Assembly (NCBI GenBank): GCA_963838735.1
Contig: CAWISG010000004.1
Coordinates: 186,001 to 250,000 of the forward strand
From: Parerythrobacter_A sp963838735
GTDB lineage: Bacteria > Pseudomonadota > Alphaproteobacteria > Sphingomonadales > Sphingomonadaceae
Reading direction: 5' to 3'
DNA: 64,000 nt
The notes under the pieces are model-generated. The model was not told where the DNA came from. It ran no database searches and worked only from the letters and a program-made list of their open reading frames with translations. A program made the position numbers and the translations under genes. Of the stretch, positions 8,566 to 19,907 are shown piece by piece. Position 1 is the first letter of the stretch; each line of letters begins with the position of its first letter.

Positions 8566-9714
8566 TCACTTCCCTCGAAAATAGCGGTGCGGCACGAACG
8601 GCATCGGCACCACGGTTGCGCTCAAACGTTTGTTGCGGACTTCGATTTCCAGCGCGGTGGCGGGCATGGCATACGCCGCGTCGACATAGGCCATCGCAAC
8701 CGGGTGGCCCAGCGTGGGCGAAAAACCGCCGCTGGTGACGCGGCCCACTTTCGCATCGCCCAGGAACACCTCGGCCCCTTCGCGCGCGGGCATCCGGCCA
8801 TCGAGCTTCAGGCCGACGCGCTTGGTCTTCGCGCCTTCGCCCAGAACCTTGCTGACCGGCGCATGGCCTGTCCAGCCACCCGTTTCGCGGCGGCTTTTGG
8901 TCAGCGCGAACAGCAGGTCGGCGCTGACCGGATCGGTGCCGGTGTCGAGATCATGACCGTAAAGCGGCAACCCCGCCTCCAGCCGCAAGCTGTCACGCGC
9001 GCCAAGTCCGGCGGGCCGGACCCGTTCGTCGGCGGTCAATGCGGTGGCGAGGGCTTCGGCATGTTCCGCCGGGACCGACAGCTCGAAGCCGTCTTCACCG
9101 GTATAGCCGCTGCGTCCGATGCCAATGGTGGAACCCTTCCATTCGACCGACGTGCCGCGCATGAAAACGAGATCTTCCGCCGCGCCGGGAAGCAGGTCGT
9201 CCAGCACCGCCGCCGCTTCCGGTCCCTGCAGGGCGAGCAGGGCCTGGTCGTCGAGGTGCGTCAACGTGATATCGTCGGGCAAATGCTCCCTGAGATGCGC
9301 GATGTCGTCCCACTTGCACGCGCCGTTGACAACCACATAATAGGCCGGACCGTTATCGCTGGAGATGTTGGTGACCATCAAATCGTCCAGGATGCCGCCG
9401 TCGTCGTCGAGCAGCAGTGAATAGCGGATGCGGCCCGGTGCCAGCCCCGCGATATCGCCTGGCAATACGGCCTCCAGCGCCTGCGCTGCCCCGTCGCCCG
9501 AGACGATGAGCTGGCCCATATGGCTGACGTCGAACAGGCTGGCGCTGGACCGGGTCCAGTCATGCTCGGCAACGATGCCGCCCCCCTCTCCGGTATACTG
9601 GATCGGCATGTGATAGCCCGCAAACGGCACCATGCGCGCGCCCATGGCGCGATGCCACGCGTCGAGCGGCAACACCTGCGTCTCAGGTTCGTCGGTTTCA
9701 ACAGAATCAGTCAT
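8566..9714 (-). CDS. gcvT: aminomethyltransferase, glycine cleavage system T protein
   Basis: The T protein transfers the one-carbon unit from aminomethyl-lipoyl GcvH to tetrahydrofolate, releasing ammonia. The protein is 382 residues from the ATG chosen here, close to the family norm. Characteristic blocks include MVPFAGYHMPIQY, SLFDVSHMGQ and GYTGEDGFELS. I chose this ATG because a GGGAG Shine-Dalgarno sequence sits six bases upstream; an ATG 27 bases further upstream has none and would add nine poorly matching residues. It is the first gene of the gcv operon and lies about 40 bases downstream of a tandem glycine riboswitch. Confidence 0.95.
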   Translation of the reverse strand: MTDSVETDEPETQVLPLDAWHRAMGARMVPFAGYHMPIQYTGEGGGIVAEHDWTRSSASLFDVSHMGQLIVSGDGAAQALEAVLPGDIAGLAPGRIRYSLLLDDDGGILDDLMVTNISSDNGPAYYVVVNGACKWDDIAHLREHLPDDITLTHLDDQALLALQGPEAAAVLDDLLPGAAEDLVFMRGTSVEWKGSTIGIGRSGYTGEDGFELSVPAEHAEALATALTADERVRPAGLGARDSLRLEAGLPLYGHDLDTGTDPVSADLLFALTKSRRETGGWTGHAPVSKVLGEGAKTKRVGLKLDGRMPAREGAEVFLGDAKVGRVTSGGFSPTLGHPVAMAYVDAAYAMPATALEIEVRNKRLSATVVPMPFVPHRYFRGK

Positions 9715-9754
9715 GCACACTCCCGAACAGCGCGTGGCCATGATGGCACGCGAC

Positions 9755-9920
9755 CGCCCCCTCTGTCGGGAAACCTGAGAGCGTTGCTCCTTCGGTGGCG
9801 GCGGGGTGAACCGGCGCGCTTTCCAGAGTGTCCTTCATCGCACGGTCCATTGTGCCTGAGAGTTTCCGGGGCGGTTGCTCCTTCGGCGGTGACGACGATG
9901 CGCCACGCTCTCCCGTGCGA
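9755..9920 (-). promoter_or_regulatory. tandem glycine riboswitch upstream of gcvT
   Basis: On the minus strand the sequence holds two copies of the glycine aptamer core in tandem. The first copy (about 9842-9915) opens with CGGGAGAG and has GCCGAAGGAGCAA and AACTCTCAGGCA. The second (about 9757-9831) has ACCGAAGGAGCAA, CTCTCAGGTTT and closes with GACAGAGGGGG. The short linker contains GATGAAGGACACTCTGG. This is the classical two-aptamer arrangement, in which glycine binding raises expression of glycine cleavage genes. It lies between metH and gcvT and reads into gcvT. The expression platform must lie in the last 40 bases, around the gcvT Shine-Dalgarno sequence, which suggests control of translation initiation rather than a terminator; I see no U-tract there. 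Confidence 0.95.
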
Positions 9921-9981
9921 CGATCCGCAGAATCGCTTCTGCGAAAGACGTGAAAGGGTTTGTGCCATCGCCGCGCCCCCG

Positions 9982-12609
<2,628 letters not shown>

Positions 12610-12616
12610 TAGAAAA

Positions 12617-12708
12617 CCGTTCGTGCTGAGCCTGTCGAAGCACCGTTTTAACTTCGGGACAGCACAAGAAGAAGAAGAACGACCCTTCGACAAGCTCAGG
12701 GTGAACGG
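12617..12708. repeat. sphingomonad REP-like inverted repeat
   Basis: Two 24-base arms at 12617-12640 and 12685-12708 are inverted copies of each other, matching at 20 of 24 positions, separated by 44 bases. The core reads TTCGACAAGCTCAGG on the right arm. I recognise this core as a dispersed intergenic element in many sphingomonad genomes. It sits between the two halves of methionine synthase, inside the transcription unit, so it would fold into a hairpin in the mRNA. That could affect relative expression or stability of the two halves. Confidence 0.7.
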
Positions 12709-12720
12709 GTGTAATGTAAA

Positions 12721-13777
12721 TCAGGCCGCAAGCGTGAACGGTTCGAGGCCCGCCAGCCGCATCTTCGTATCGCGTTCGGGCACGGGACGCGGTGCGAGGC
12801 CTTCAACCGCCTGCGCCATCGCCGCGATGTGCGCAGGCGTGGAACCGCAGCATCCGCCGAGGATGTTGACGCGGCCATTCTCCGCCCATTGCCGCACCAG
12901 CGCGGCCGTGGTCTCGGGCGCTTCGTCATATTCGCCCAGCTCGTTGGGCAAGCCGGCATTGGGATAGGCCAGCACCAGCGTATCGGCGATCTGGCTAAGC
13001 AGCTGGACATGCGGGCGCAACTGTTCCGCGCCGAAGCTGCAATTAAGGCCGATAGTAACCGGCTTCGCATGGCGCACTGCATACCAGAACGCCTCCACCG
13101 TATGGCCCGACAGATTGCGGCCCGACAGGTCGGTCAGCGTCATCGACAGCATTACCGGCACGTCGCGCCCCAGCTCGGCTTCAAGCTGTTTGATCGCGAA
13201 GATACCCGCCTTGGCGTTCAGCGTATCGAAGATCGTCTCGATCAGGATGAAGTCCACCCCGCCCTCGACCAGCGCGGCGGCCTGGTCCTTGTAGACCGAC
13301 ACGAGATAATCGAAGGTGATCTCGCGAAAGCCGGGGTCTTCGACATCGGGGCTCAGCGACAGGGTCTTGTTGGTCGGCCCGATGGCGCCCGCCACGAAGC
13401 GGGGGCGTCCGTCGCTTGCCGCGTATTCGTCGGCCAGATCGCGTGCCAGCTTGCCGCTGGCAATATTGATATCGCGCACCACGCTCTGCGCAGCGTAATC
13501 CGCCTGGCTGATGGTGTTGGCGGAGAAGGTATTGGTCGAGACGACATCCGACCCCGCATCCAGATAGGCGCGGGTGATATCGGCGATGACATCGGGGCGG
13601 GTCAGCGCAAGAATATCGTTGTTGCCCTTCTGGTCCGCATCCAGCCCCAGCGTCTCCCGCATAATCCGCTTCGGTCAGGCCGCGATTCTGGATCTGCGTG
13701 CCGAACGCGCCATCGAACACCAGCACCCGTTCGCGTGCGGCCGCATTCAGCCGCCCGCGTGCATCCGGTTCGGTCAT
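12721..13777 (-). CDS. metH: homocysteine S-methyltransferase domain of methionine synthase, frameshifted
   Basis: The N-terminal homocysteine-binding part of cobalamin-dependent methionine synthase, encoded separately from the rest. It starts at the ATG at 13777 (MTEPDARGRLN, then VLVFDGAFGTQIQNRGLTEADYAG) and continues in another frame from about 13660 (ETLGLDADQKGNNDILALT). One base appears to be missing around 13655-13660. The zinc-site cysteines are visible in GLNCSFG and in GGCCGSTPAHI near the C-terminus. The start overlaps the metF stop (ATGA). The change may be a sequencing error, because both parts on either side are fully conserved. If real, the downstream metH product would lack its homocysteine-activating partner. 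Confidence 0.85.
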
Positions 13778-14742
13778 GCTGCTTTCTCCAATGTCGCGGC
13801 GCTCCTGGGTCGCATGCCGAGCATATGGCAGATGGCGTAAGCCAGATCGGCGCGGTTGAGGGTGTAGAAATGGAAATCCCGCACACCGCCCGCATAGAGG
13901 CGTCGGCACAGCTCCGCCGCGACTGTGGCAGCCACGAGATTGCGCGCGGCGGGGCGTTCGTCCAGCCCTTCGAACAGGCCGTCCATCCAGTCGGGAATTT
14001 GCGCTCCGCACAATCCGGCGAACTTGCGCGCCTGTGCCACATTGGTGACGGGCAGAATACCGGGCAGGATCGGTGCGTCGATGCCCGTTGCAGCCACCGC
14101 GTCGCGGAACCGGAAGAACGTGTCGGCGGAAAAGAAGAACTGGCAGATCGCGCGGGTCGCGCCTGCGTCGATCTTGCGCTTCAAATTGTCGAGGTCGGCC
14201 TGCGGACATTCCGCATCGGGGTGCGTTTCGGGATAGGCGGCGACCGAGATTTCGAAGTCGGCGATGTTTTTCAGGTCTGTCACCAGCTCGGCGGCGCTGG
14301 CATAGCCTTCGGGGTGCGGTGTGAAAGCCGCACCCGGCTCCCCGGCATCGCCGCGCAGGGCGACGATGTGACGCACGCCCGCTTCCCAATAGCGTTCGGC
14401 GATGGCGCGCGTTTCGGCCTTCGTTGCGTCCACGCACGTCAGGTGCGCGGCGGCGGGAATACCGGCTTCGGCGATGATACGCGCTACGGTCGCATGGGTG
14501 CGTTCGCGGGTCGAGCCGCCCGCGCCATAGGTTACGGACACGAAATCGGGATCGAGCGGTGCCAGCTCTTTCACGGCATCCCACAGCTTGGCTTCCATCT
14601 TCTCGCTCTTGGGCGGGAAGAATTCGAAACTCGCGCCGATATCGCCAGGCAGGCCGGAAAACAGCGGCGTGTCGAGCGCCATGCGCGCGTCCTGCATCTG
14701 GTCGAGAGTGGGTTGGCGCGCAGCGTTCTGGTGGGCGGTCAT
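13774..14742 (-). CDS. metF: methylenetetrahydrofolate reductase
   Basis: A flavoprotein of 322 residues that reduces 5,10-methylenetetrahydrofolate to 5-methyltetrahydrofolate, the methyl donor for methionine synthase. The N-terminal block SFEFFPPKS and the FVSVTYGAGGSTRERT segment are standard for the family, as are the folate and FAD contact residues around HLTCVDATKAETRAIA. Its start overlaps the stop of the upstream SahR-like regulator, and its stop overlaps the start of the homocysteine methyltransferase gene, so the operon is tightly coupled. Confidence 0.95.
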   Translation of the reverse strand: MTAHQNAARQPTLDQMQDARMALDTPLFSGLPGDIGASFEFFPPKSEKMEAKLWDAVKELAPLDPDFVSVTYGAGGSTRERTHATVARIIAEAGIPAAAHLTCVDATKAETRAIAERYWEAGVRHIVALRGDAGEPGAAFTPHPEGYASAAELVTDLKNIADFEISVAAYPETHPDAECPQADLDNLKRKIDAGATRAICQFFFSADTFFRFRDAVAATGIDAPILPGILPVTNVAQARKFAGLCGAQIPDWMDGLFEGLDERPAARNLVAATVAAELCRRLYAGGVRDFHFYTLNRADLAYAICHMLGMRPRSAATLEKAA

Positions 14743-15761
14743 GGTGATGTCTTCCTCATTCCGGCGCGGTCGTCGGCGTCAGTGCGAATATTGTCGTCGC
14801 CCGTGGTCTCGATCCGCTCCGCGAGCCAGATCTTCACGACCAGCTCGCCCCCGTCCAGCGTCAGCGGCGGTTTCTGGCGGTAGCCCGCCTCGCGCATCAG
14901 CATCTCCATCGTCCGGTCGGAGAAGCCGAGCCGCGCGTGGGCGAAGCGTTGGCGCAGTTCCTCTTGCCCGTGACTGGCGAAGTCGACCACCGCGATCCGC
15001 CCGCCCGGGCGCGTTACACGGGCCGCCTCTTTCAGCGCTGCGGCGGGATCGACGGCGAAGTGCAGCACCTGGTGCAGCACCACCGTATCGAACCGGTTGG
15101 CGGCGAAGGGAAGCGCGGTGAAATCGCCCTGCACCAGCTCGACCTGCCCCGCTGGCAAATTCTGCAATTTGGCCCGCGCGACGCGCAGCATGTCGAGGCT
15201 CTTGTCGAGCGCCACGACATGGGCGGCAGGCTCTGCCAGCAGTTCGGCGATGCGTCCGGTGCCGGTGCCCACGTCCAGTACCGTGCCCAGCGGCGCATCG
15301 GCCAGTGCCGCCAACAGGCGCGACTCGACGTGGCCGTCGGGGCTGTGGCGGCGGCGCAGCTCGTCCCAGTCTTCGGCATGGCGCGCGAAGAACGCCTCCG
15401 CGCCGGCTTCGCGCGCGGCGCGGATCGTCGCCAGATTGCGGCGGTCCTCGCGGCACGTTTCGGCGAACAGCGGATCGTCGCGTTCGGCGATGGCGAGCAG
15501 GTCGGCGATGGCCGTGCCGATATGCCCGGCACCTTCACCGGCAGGCTGCGTGGCCGTGCGCAGGAACACCCAGCTGCCTTCGCGATGCCGCTCCGCCAGC
15601 CCGGCCTCGCATAAAATGCCGACATGGCGCGATACGCGCGGCTGGCTCTGCGCCAGCACCTGCGCCAGCTCGCCGACCGACAGTTCCATCGACGACAGCA
15701 ATCGCATCGCGCGGCGGCGGGTCGGATCGGCAAGGGCGCGCATGATGGCTTCTATCCGCAT
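14739..15761 (-). CDS. ArsR-family regulator fused to a SAM-dependent methyltransferase (SahR-like)
   Basis: A two-domain protein. Residues 1-85 form an ArsR winged helix (ALADPTRRRAMRLL, then SQPRVSRHVGILCEAGLAE as the recognition helix). Residues about 140-300 form a class I methyltransferase domain with the SAM motif LDVGTGTGRIAELL and VTRPGGRIAVVDF. Placement at the head of metF-metH matches SahR, described as a repressor of the S-adenosylmethionine cycle responding to S-adenosylhomocysteine; the C-terminal domain could be the effector-binding part. The first ATG in the frame (15773) lies inside a palindrome that is probably the operator. I therefore prefer the ATG at 15761; 15743 is also possible and has a purine-rich ribosome site. 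Confidence 0.82.
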   Translation of the reverse strand: MRIEAIMRALADPTRRRAMRLLSSMELSVGELAQVLAQSQPRVSRHVGILCEAGLAERHREGSWVFLRTATQPAGEGAGHIGTAIADLLAIAERDDPLFAETCREDRRNLATIRAAREAGAEAFFARHAEDWDELRRRHSPDGHVESRLLAALADAPLGTVLDVGTGTGRIAELLAEPAAHVVALDKSLDMLRVARAKLQNLPAGQVELVQGDFTALPFAANRFDTVVLHQVLHFAVDPAAALKEAARVTRPGGRIAVVDFASHGQEELRQRFAHARLGFSDRTMEMLMREAGYRQKPPLTLDGGELVVKIWLAERIETTGDDNIRTDADDRAGMRKTSP

Positions 15762-15770
15762 ATGGACGGA

Positions 15771-15792
15771 CATATAAAGGTATCGTTATATG
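15771..15792. promoter_or_regulatory. probable operator of the SahR-like regulator
   Basis: A perfect 7-base inverted repeat, CATATAA and TTATATG, separated by 8 bases, lies directly in front of the regulator-metF-metH operon. ArsR-family repressors bind AT-rich inverted repeats of this kind that overlap the promoter, so autoregulation is likely. The element also covers the first possible ATG of the regulator gene. Confidence 0.5.
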
Positions 15793-15820
15793 TGCAAGCG
15801 TCCTGTGATTTATCGGCACC

Positions 15821-16843
15821 CTACGACTGCTTCACGCTGCCGCGCATCACCAGATTTACCGGCACCCGCCGCTCCGGACCATCACCCTCTACGTTAGCCT
15901 TCATCCGTTCCACCAGCAACGCACCGGCAATCGCAAAATCGGGCTGGATCGTCGTCAGCGGCGGATTGCTGTGCGCCCCTGCAAGTACCCCGTCGAACCC
16001 GATCACCCCGCAATCCTCCGGCACCCGCACCCCGCGCTGCTGCAACTCCGCCAGCACGCCCAGCGCAATGCTGTCGCAGGCAACGAACAGGGCATCGAAT
16101 GGGGCCCCGCGTTCAAGCAGGGCCGCCACCGCACGCCGCCCCTGCATCTGCCGGTCGCCCGTCTCGTCTATGGTCGCTACCCGCGCATCCAGTCCGGCTG
16201 CGGCCATCGCCTCCCCATATCCAACCAGCCGCTCCCCGAACTGGCGCTGCGCCGACGCATCGGTGCCGATATGCACGATGTCGCGATAGCCCGCCTCGAT
16301 CAGCGTGCGCGTCGCCAGCCGTCCGCCCGCGACATTGTCGGAACGCACCCACTCCAGCTCGTCGAAAGGCGATCCCCAGAACGCATATTTTCCTTGCCCC
16401 TGACTGTCTCCGAGTTCGCGAAAGTAGTCCCAGGCCGCATCGTTCGTGGTGGTGCCGATCACGATCACGCCATCGGCCTGCCCGCGCTCGACATAGCGAC
16501 CGAACAGCGAAGCCTCGTCCGCCTGGAACGATACCAGCGTTTCCAGCCCCGCCTCCGCCGCAGCGGCACTGACCGCGCCCAGCAGACTGAAATAAAACGG
16601 GTTTATATCGCTCGCCGCCTCGTCCGGTCGACAAATCACCACCACCGCCACCGTGCCCGTCGTCCCCCGGCGCAGCGTGGCCGCGCGCGCATCGACGACG
16701 TATCCAAGCCGTTCCGCCACTGCGACAACCCGTGCCCGCGTCGCCTCGGTAATTGCCGTCGATCCACCCAACGCCCGCGACACCGTGGACTGGCTGACCC
16801 CGGCTGCGGCGGCCACATCGAAGGAGGTAACGCGGTGGCGCAA
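15821..16843 (-). CDS. LacI-family transcriptional regulator
   Basis: A 340-residue repressor of the LacI/GalR family. The N-terminal helix-turn-helix is typical (TSFDVAAAAGVSQSTVSRALGG, then hinge residues RLGYVVDARAATLR), followed by a periplasmic-binding-protein-like sensor domain with GVIVIGTTTNDA and CGVIGFDG. Such proteins normally respond to a sugar or related metabolite. No carbohydrate genes adjoin it: downstream is the SahR-like operon and upstream an ABC-F gene on the same strand, so its target is unknown. Confidence 0.9.
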   Translation of the reverse strand: MRHRVTSFDVAAAAGVSQSTVSRALGGSTAITEATRARVVAVAERLGYVVDARAATLRRGTTGTVAVVVICRPDEAASDINPFYFSLLGAVSAAAAEAGLETLVSFQADEASLFGRYVERGQADGVIVIGTTTNDAAWDYFRELGDSQGQGKYAFWGSPFDELEWVRSDNVAGGRLATRTLIEAGYRDIVHIGTDASAQRQFGERLVGYGEAMAAAGLDARVATIDETGDRQMQGRRAVAALLERGAPFDALFVACDSIALGVLAELQQRGVRVPEDCGVIGFDGVLAGAHSNPPLTTIQPDFAIAGALLVERMKANVEGDGPERRVPVNLVMRGSVKQS

Positions 16844-16930
16844 ATGGGCCTCCTGCTGAAGAAACTGTGACGCCGCAGCCTATCGCGGCCAGCGCGCCAT
16901 GTTGCAAGCCAGCCGGACGCGGCCGCTGGC

Positions 16931-18784
16931 TCAGCCCTGCGCCAGTTCCTCCAGCGCCGTGCCCGCTTCGAGCCATTTCTCCTCGGCACGCGCAAGCGCA
17001 TCCGCCGTTTCCGCACGATCCTTGAGGATATCCTGCATGTCCGTGCCATTGCCAGCGTTGAGTATGCGTTGGTCCAGCGCCGCCAGCGCATTGGTCAGGC
17101 GCGCCATCCCGCTTTCCGCTTCCGTTACTCTCGATTTCAAAGCGCGCGTTTTCGCTTTGGAGGCCGGCTTGCCCGATTTGCGCGCCTTTGCACTGCCATT
17201 CCCCCGGTCACCGTTCTTCGGCTGGCGGCCAAGCACGAAATCGATGTAGTCGTCCATGCTCCCGGCATATTCGCGCGCCGTACCATCATCGACAAGCACC
17301 AGCCGGTCCGCCGTCAGTTCGACCATATGCCGGTCATGGCTGATCAGGATAACCGCACCGGAATAGTCGTTCAGCGCCTGGATCAGCGCCTCGCGCGCAT
17401 CGACATCGAGGTGGTTGGTCGGCTCGTCCAGGATCAGCAGATGCGGCGCATCGCGGGTGATGAGCGCCAGAGCCAGCCGCGCGCGTTCCCCGCCGGACAG
17501 CTTTTCGACGCGCTGTTGCGCCCGCTCCCCGGCAAAACCGAAGCGGCCCAGATGTGCGCGGATAACCTTGGTGGCCTGCCCCTCCATCGCGCGACCCATC
17601 AGGTCCAGCGGCGTATCCTCGCCTGCCAGTTCCTCCACCTGATATTGCGTGAAATAGCCGACTTTCAGACGACCCGGCGCATTCATCTCGCCTTCCGCCG
17701 GGGCCAGTTGCGCGGCCAGTAGGCGGGCCAGCGTGGTCTTGCCATTGCCGTTTCGGCCCAGCAGCGCGATACGGTCATCGGCATCCACCCGGAAACTCAA
17801 CCGGCGCAGGATTGGCGCGGCATCCCCGTACCCGACCGCCGCGCCGTCGAGCGTTATCATCGGCGAGCGCAATTCCGCCGGATCGGGAAATACGAAGCTC
17901 AACGTCGGGTCATCGACGAGCGAGGCGATGGGCTGCATCCGGGCTAGCATCTTGGCCCGCGATTGGGCCTGTTTGGCGGTCGAGGCTCGCGCGCTGTTGC
18001 GGGCGACATAGTTCTCCAGCCGAGCGCGCTGCGCATCCTGCGACGCCTTGGCCGACGCCAGCTGCGCGGCGTGTTCGGCCCGCTGTTTCTCGAACGCATC
18101 GTAGCCGCCCGGATACAGCTTCAGCTGCCCGCCTTCCAGATGCAGGATGTGATCGACGACCTTGTTCAGCAGGTCACGTTCGTGACTGATGACCAGCACG
18201 GTGGCGGGATAGGATTTCAGGAAGTTTTCAAGCCACAGCGTCGCTTCCAGGTCGAGGTGGTTGGAGGGTTCGTCCAGCAGCAGGATGTCGGGTTCGGAAA
18301 ACAGCAGCGCACCGAGCGCGATGCGCATTTTCCAGCCACCCGAAAAACTCTCGACCGGGCGCTGCTGCATCTCTTCGTCGAATCCCAGCCCGCTCAGGAT
18401 TTTCGCGGCGCGCGACGGGGCGCTATAGGCGTCGATAGCCAGCAGGCGTTCATAGACATCGCCCATGCGATCCATATCGGTGCAGGCTTCCAGCTCCTCC
18501 ATCAGCGCGGCCCGTTCGGTGGCGGAGGCCAGCACGACGGTTTCGGGCGTCATCGTGCCACTGGGCGCTTCCTGCGCGATATAGCCGATGCGTGAACGCG
18601 ACGGCTTGGTAATCTCGCCATCGTCCGGCTCTATCTCGCCAATTACGGTCTTCATGAGGGTGGATTTACCCGCCCCGTTGCGTCCGATCAGGCCGATGCG
18701 CGCACCGACCGGCACCGTCGCGCTGGCACGGTCCAGAATGACCCGACCGCCGAGCCGGACCGTGATATTGTCGATGGAAAGCAT
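16931..18784 (-). CDS. ABC-F family ATPase
   Basis: A soluble protein of 617 residues with two ABC ATPase domains and no membrane segments, as in the ABC-F family that acts on ribosomes. The first domain has Walker A GRNGAGKST near residue 35, the signature SFSGGW and Walker B LLLDEPSNHLDLEA. The second has GRNGNGKTT, LSGGERARLALAL and LILDEPTNHLDVDA. A coiled-coil linker lies between them, and the C-terminus ends in a lysine-rich and coiled-coil segment (about 530-617) similar to Uup/YheS-type members. Housekeeping translation rescue is more likely than antibiotic resistance. It lies just downstream of the tRNA-Thr gene. Confidence 0.9.
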   Translation of the reverse strand: MLSIDNITVRLGGRVILDRASATVPVGARIGLIGRNGAGKSTLMKTVIGEIEPDDGEITKPSRSRIGYIAQEAPSGTMTPETVVLASATERAALMEELEACTDMDRMGDVYERLLAIDAYSAPSRAAKILSGLGFDEEMQQRPVESFSGGWKMRIALGALLFSEPDILLLDEPSNHLDLEATLWLENFLKSYPATVLVISHERDLLNKVVDHILHLEGGQLKLYPGGYDAFEKQRAEHAAQLASAKASQDAQRARLENYVARNSARASTAKQAQSRAKMLARMQPIASLVDDPTLSFVFPDPAELRSPMITLDGAAVGYGDAAPILRRLSFRVDADDRIALLGRNGNGKTTLARLLAAQLAPAEGEMNAPGRLKVGYFTQYQVEELAGEDTPLDLMGRAMEGQATKVIRAHLGRFGFAGERAQQRVEKLSGGERARLALALITRDAPHLLILDEPTNHLDVDAREALIQALNDYSGAVILISHDRHMVELTADRLVLVDDGTAREYAGSMDDYIDFVLGRQPKNGDRGNGSAKARKSGKPASKAKTRALKSRVTEAESGMARLTNALAALDQRILNAGNGTDMQDILKDRAETADALARAEEKWLEAGTALEELAQG

Positions 18785-18808
18785 GGTTCGGCCAAACTGT
18801 AAAAAGGA

Positions 18809-18884
18809 TGGTGCCGCTTAGAGGATTCGAACCTCTGACCCCATCATTACGAATGATGTGCTCTACCAACTGAGCTAAAGCGGC
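18809..18884 (-). tRNA. tRNA-Thr (anticodon CGT)
   Basis: A 76-base cloverleaf including an encoded CCA end. The acceptor stem GCCGCTT pairs with AAGCGGC, the D arm contains AGCTCAGTTGGTAGAGC, and the T arm contains GGTTCGAATCC. The anticodon loop TTCGTAA gives anticodon CGT, which reads ACG. It lies in tandem with tRNA-Cys, about 45 bases apart. Confidence 0.97.
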
Positions 18885-18927
18885 GCACCGGGGCTCCTCG
18901 GGAAAGATAGCCCCGAGGAAGCCGTTT

Positions 18928-19001
18928 TGGAGGCCCGAGCCGGAATCGAACCGGCGTACACGGATTTGCAATCCGCTGCGTAACCACTCCGCCATCGGGC
19001 C
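18928..19001 (-). tRNA. tRNA-Cys (anticodon GCA)
   Basis: A 74-base cloverleaf with an encoded CCA. The acceptor stem GGCCCGA pairs with TCGGGCC, the anticodon loop TTGCAAA gives GCA, and the T loop is GGTTCGATTCC. The short variable region and U73 discriminator fit bacterial tRNA-Cys. Probably co-transcribed with the tRNA-Thr gene downstream on the same strand. Confidence 0.97.
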
Positions 19002-19099
19002 GCGTGCGCGTCACATACGCGCGAAGTTGGTGCCACTAGGCGGGATCGGTGGATAGGGCAAGTCTGGTTTCGCCGTGCGTTTCGCGATAGCGGTGGCGC

Positions 19100-19888
19100 A
19101 TGATAGCAGCCGATCTCATCGCTCCCATCGACGCCACGCGCGGCCCGTTCACCCTGCCCGATGCAGAACAGTGGATGCAGGGGCGCACCCTATATGGCGG
19201 GGCGTCTGCGTTGGTCGCGTTCACCGCACTGCGTCACGCCTATCCCGACTTGCCGCCCTTGCGCGCGGCGCAGATCGGCTTCGTTGCGCCCGTTGGCGAC
19301 ACGATCGAGATTGCAACTGGCGTGGTGCGGCAGGGCCGCAACGTCACGCAGCTGCGCAGCGAGATCGTCTGCGACGGTGCCACCGCGCTGTTCGGAACAT
19401 GGCTGTTCGGCGCAGGGCGCGAGGCGAATGCGGTCAAGGGCGCGGCGGGTGTCGGCAACGAACTGGTTGCGCCCGAAGATTGCCAGCCGGTCGAGAACAC
19501 CCGCGCCCCTGCCTTCATTCAAGGGAACTTCGAGATCAGGCACGCCCTGCCGAAAAACGATGCTGAAGATGCGAAGGAAGCGCGCGTACGGTGGTGGATC
19601 AGGCTGCGCGAACCATCCGGGCTGGACCCGCTGTCCGAAGTGATCCTGCTCGGCGATACTTTGCCGCCCAGCGCCATGCGGGTGATGCAGCGGCCCGGTC
19701 CGCTCAGCTCGATGAACTGGGCGTTCAATGTGATCGACCCCGCGCCGGTCACGCGCGAGGGCTGGTGGCTGGCGGAGACTGCAAGCGAATGGGCGGATGC
19801 CGGCTATTCGAGCGAGCGGCTGACCTTGTGGAATGCCCATGGCGCGCCGGTGCTGTCGGGGCTGCAATCGGTGGCGATCTTCGGCTGA
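19100..19888 (+). CDS. acyl-CoA thioesterase domain protein (TesB-like, double hotdog)
   Basis: A 262-residue protein with an N-terminal hotdog domain. The segment GRTLYGGASALVAFTAL resembles the nucleating helix of TesB-type thioesterases, followed by IGFVAPVGDTIEI and RQGRNVTQLRSEI. The C-terminal half (from about residue 145) has MNWAFNVIDP and GYSSERLTLWNAHGAPVLSGLQSVAIFG, matching the second hotdog. It probably hydrolyses acyl-CoA esters. It is followed convergently by a crotonase gene. The exact substrate cannot be told. Confidence 0.85.
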   Translation: MIAADLIAPIDATRGPFTLPDAEQWMQGRTLYGGASALVAFTALRHAYPDLPPLRAAQIGFVAPVGDTIEIATGVVRQGRNVTQLRSEIVCDGATALFGTWLFGAGREANAVKGAAGVGNELVAPEDCQPVENTRAPAFIQGNFEIRHALPKNDAEDAKEARVRWWIRLREPSGLDPLSEVILLGDTLPPSAMRVMQRPGPLSSMNWAFNVIDPAPVTREGWWLAETASEWADAGYSSERLTLWNAHGAPVLSGLQSVAIFG

Positions 19889-19907
19889 CCGGCGAAAGGC
19901 GCTGCGG

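Noticed and set aside
12829..14883. Open frame of 684 codons on the plus strand
   Set aside because: It runs antisense to metF and the homocysteine methyltransferase gene, whose motifs are clear. Its translation is Arg/Gly/Gln-rich with no domain, as expected from high third-position G+C.
18896..18918. 7-bp inverted repeat between tRNA-Cys and tRNA-Thr
   Set aside because: Probably a processing hairpin in the tRNA precursor; no T-run and nothing unusual for tandem tRNA genes.
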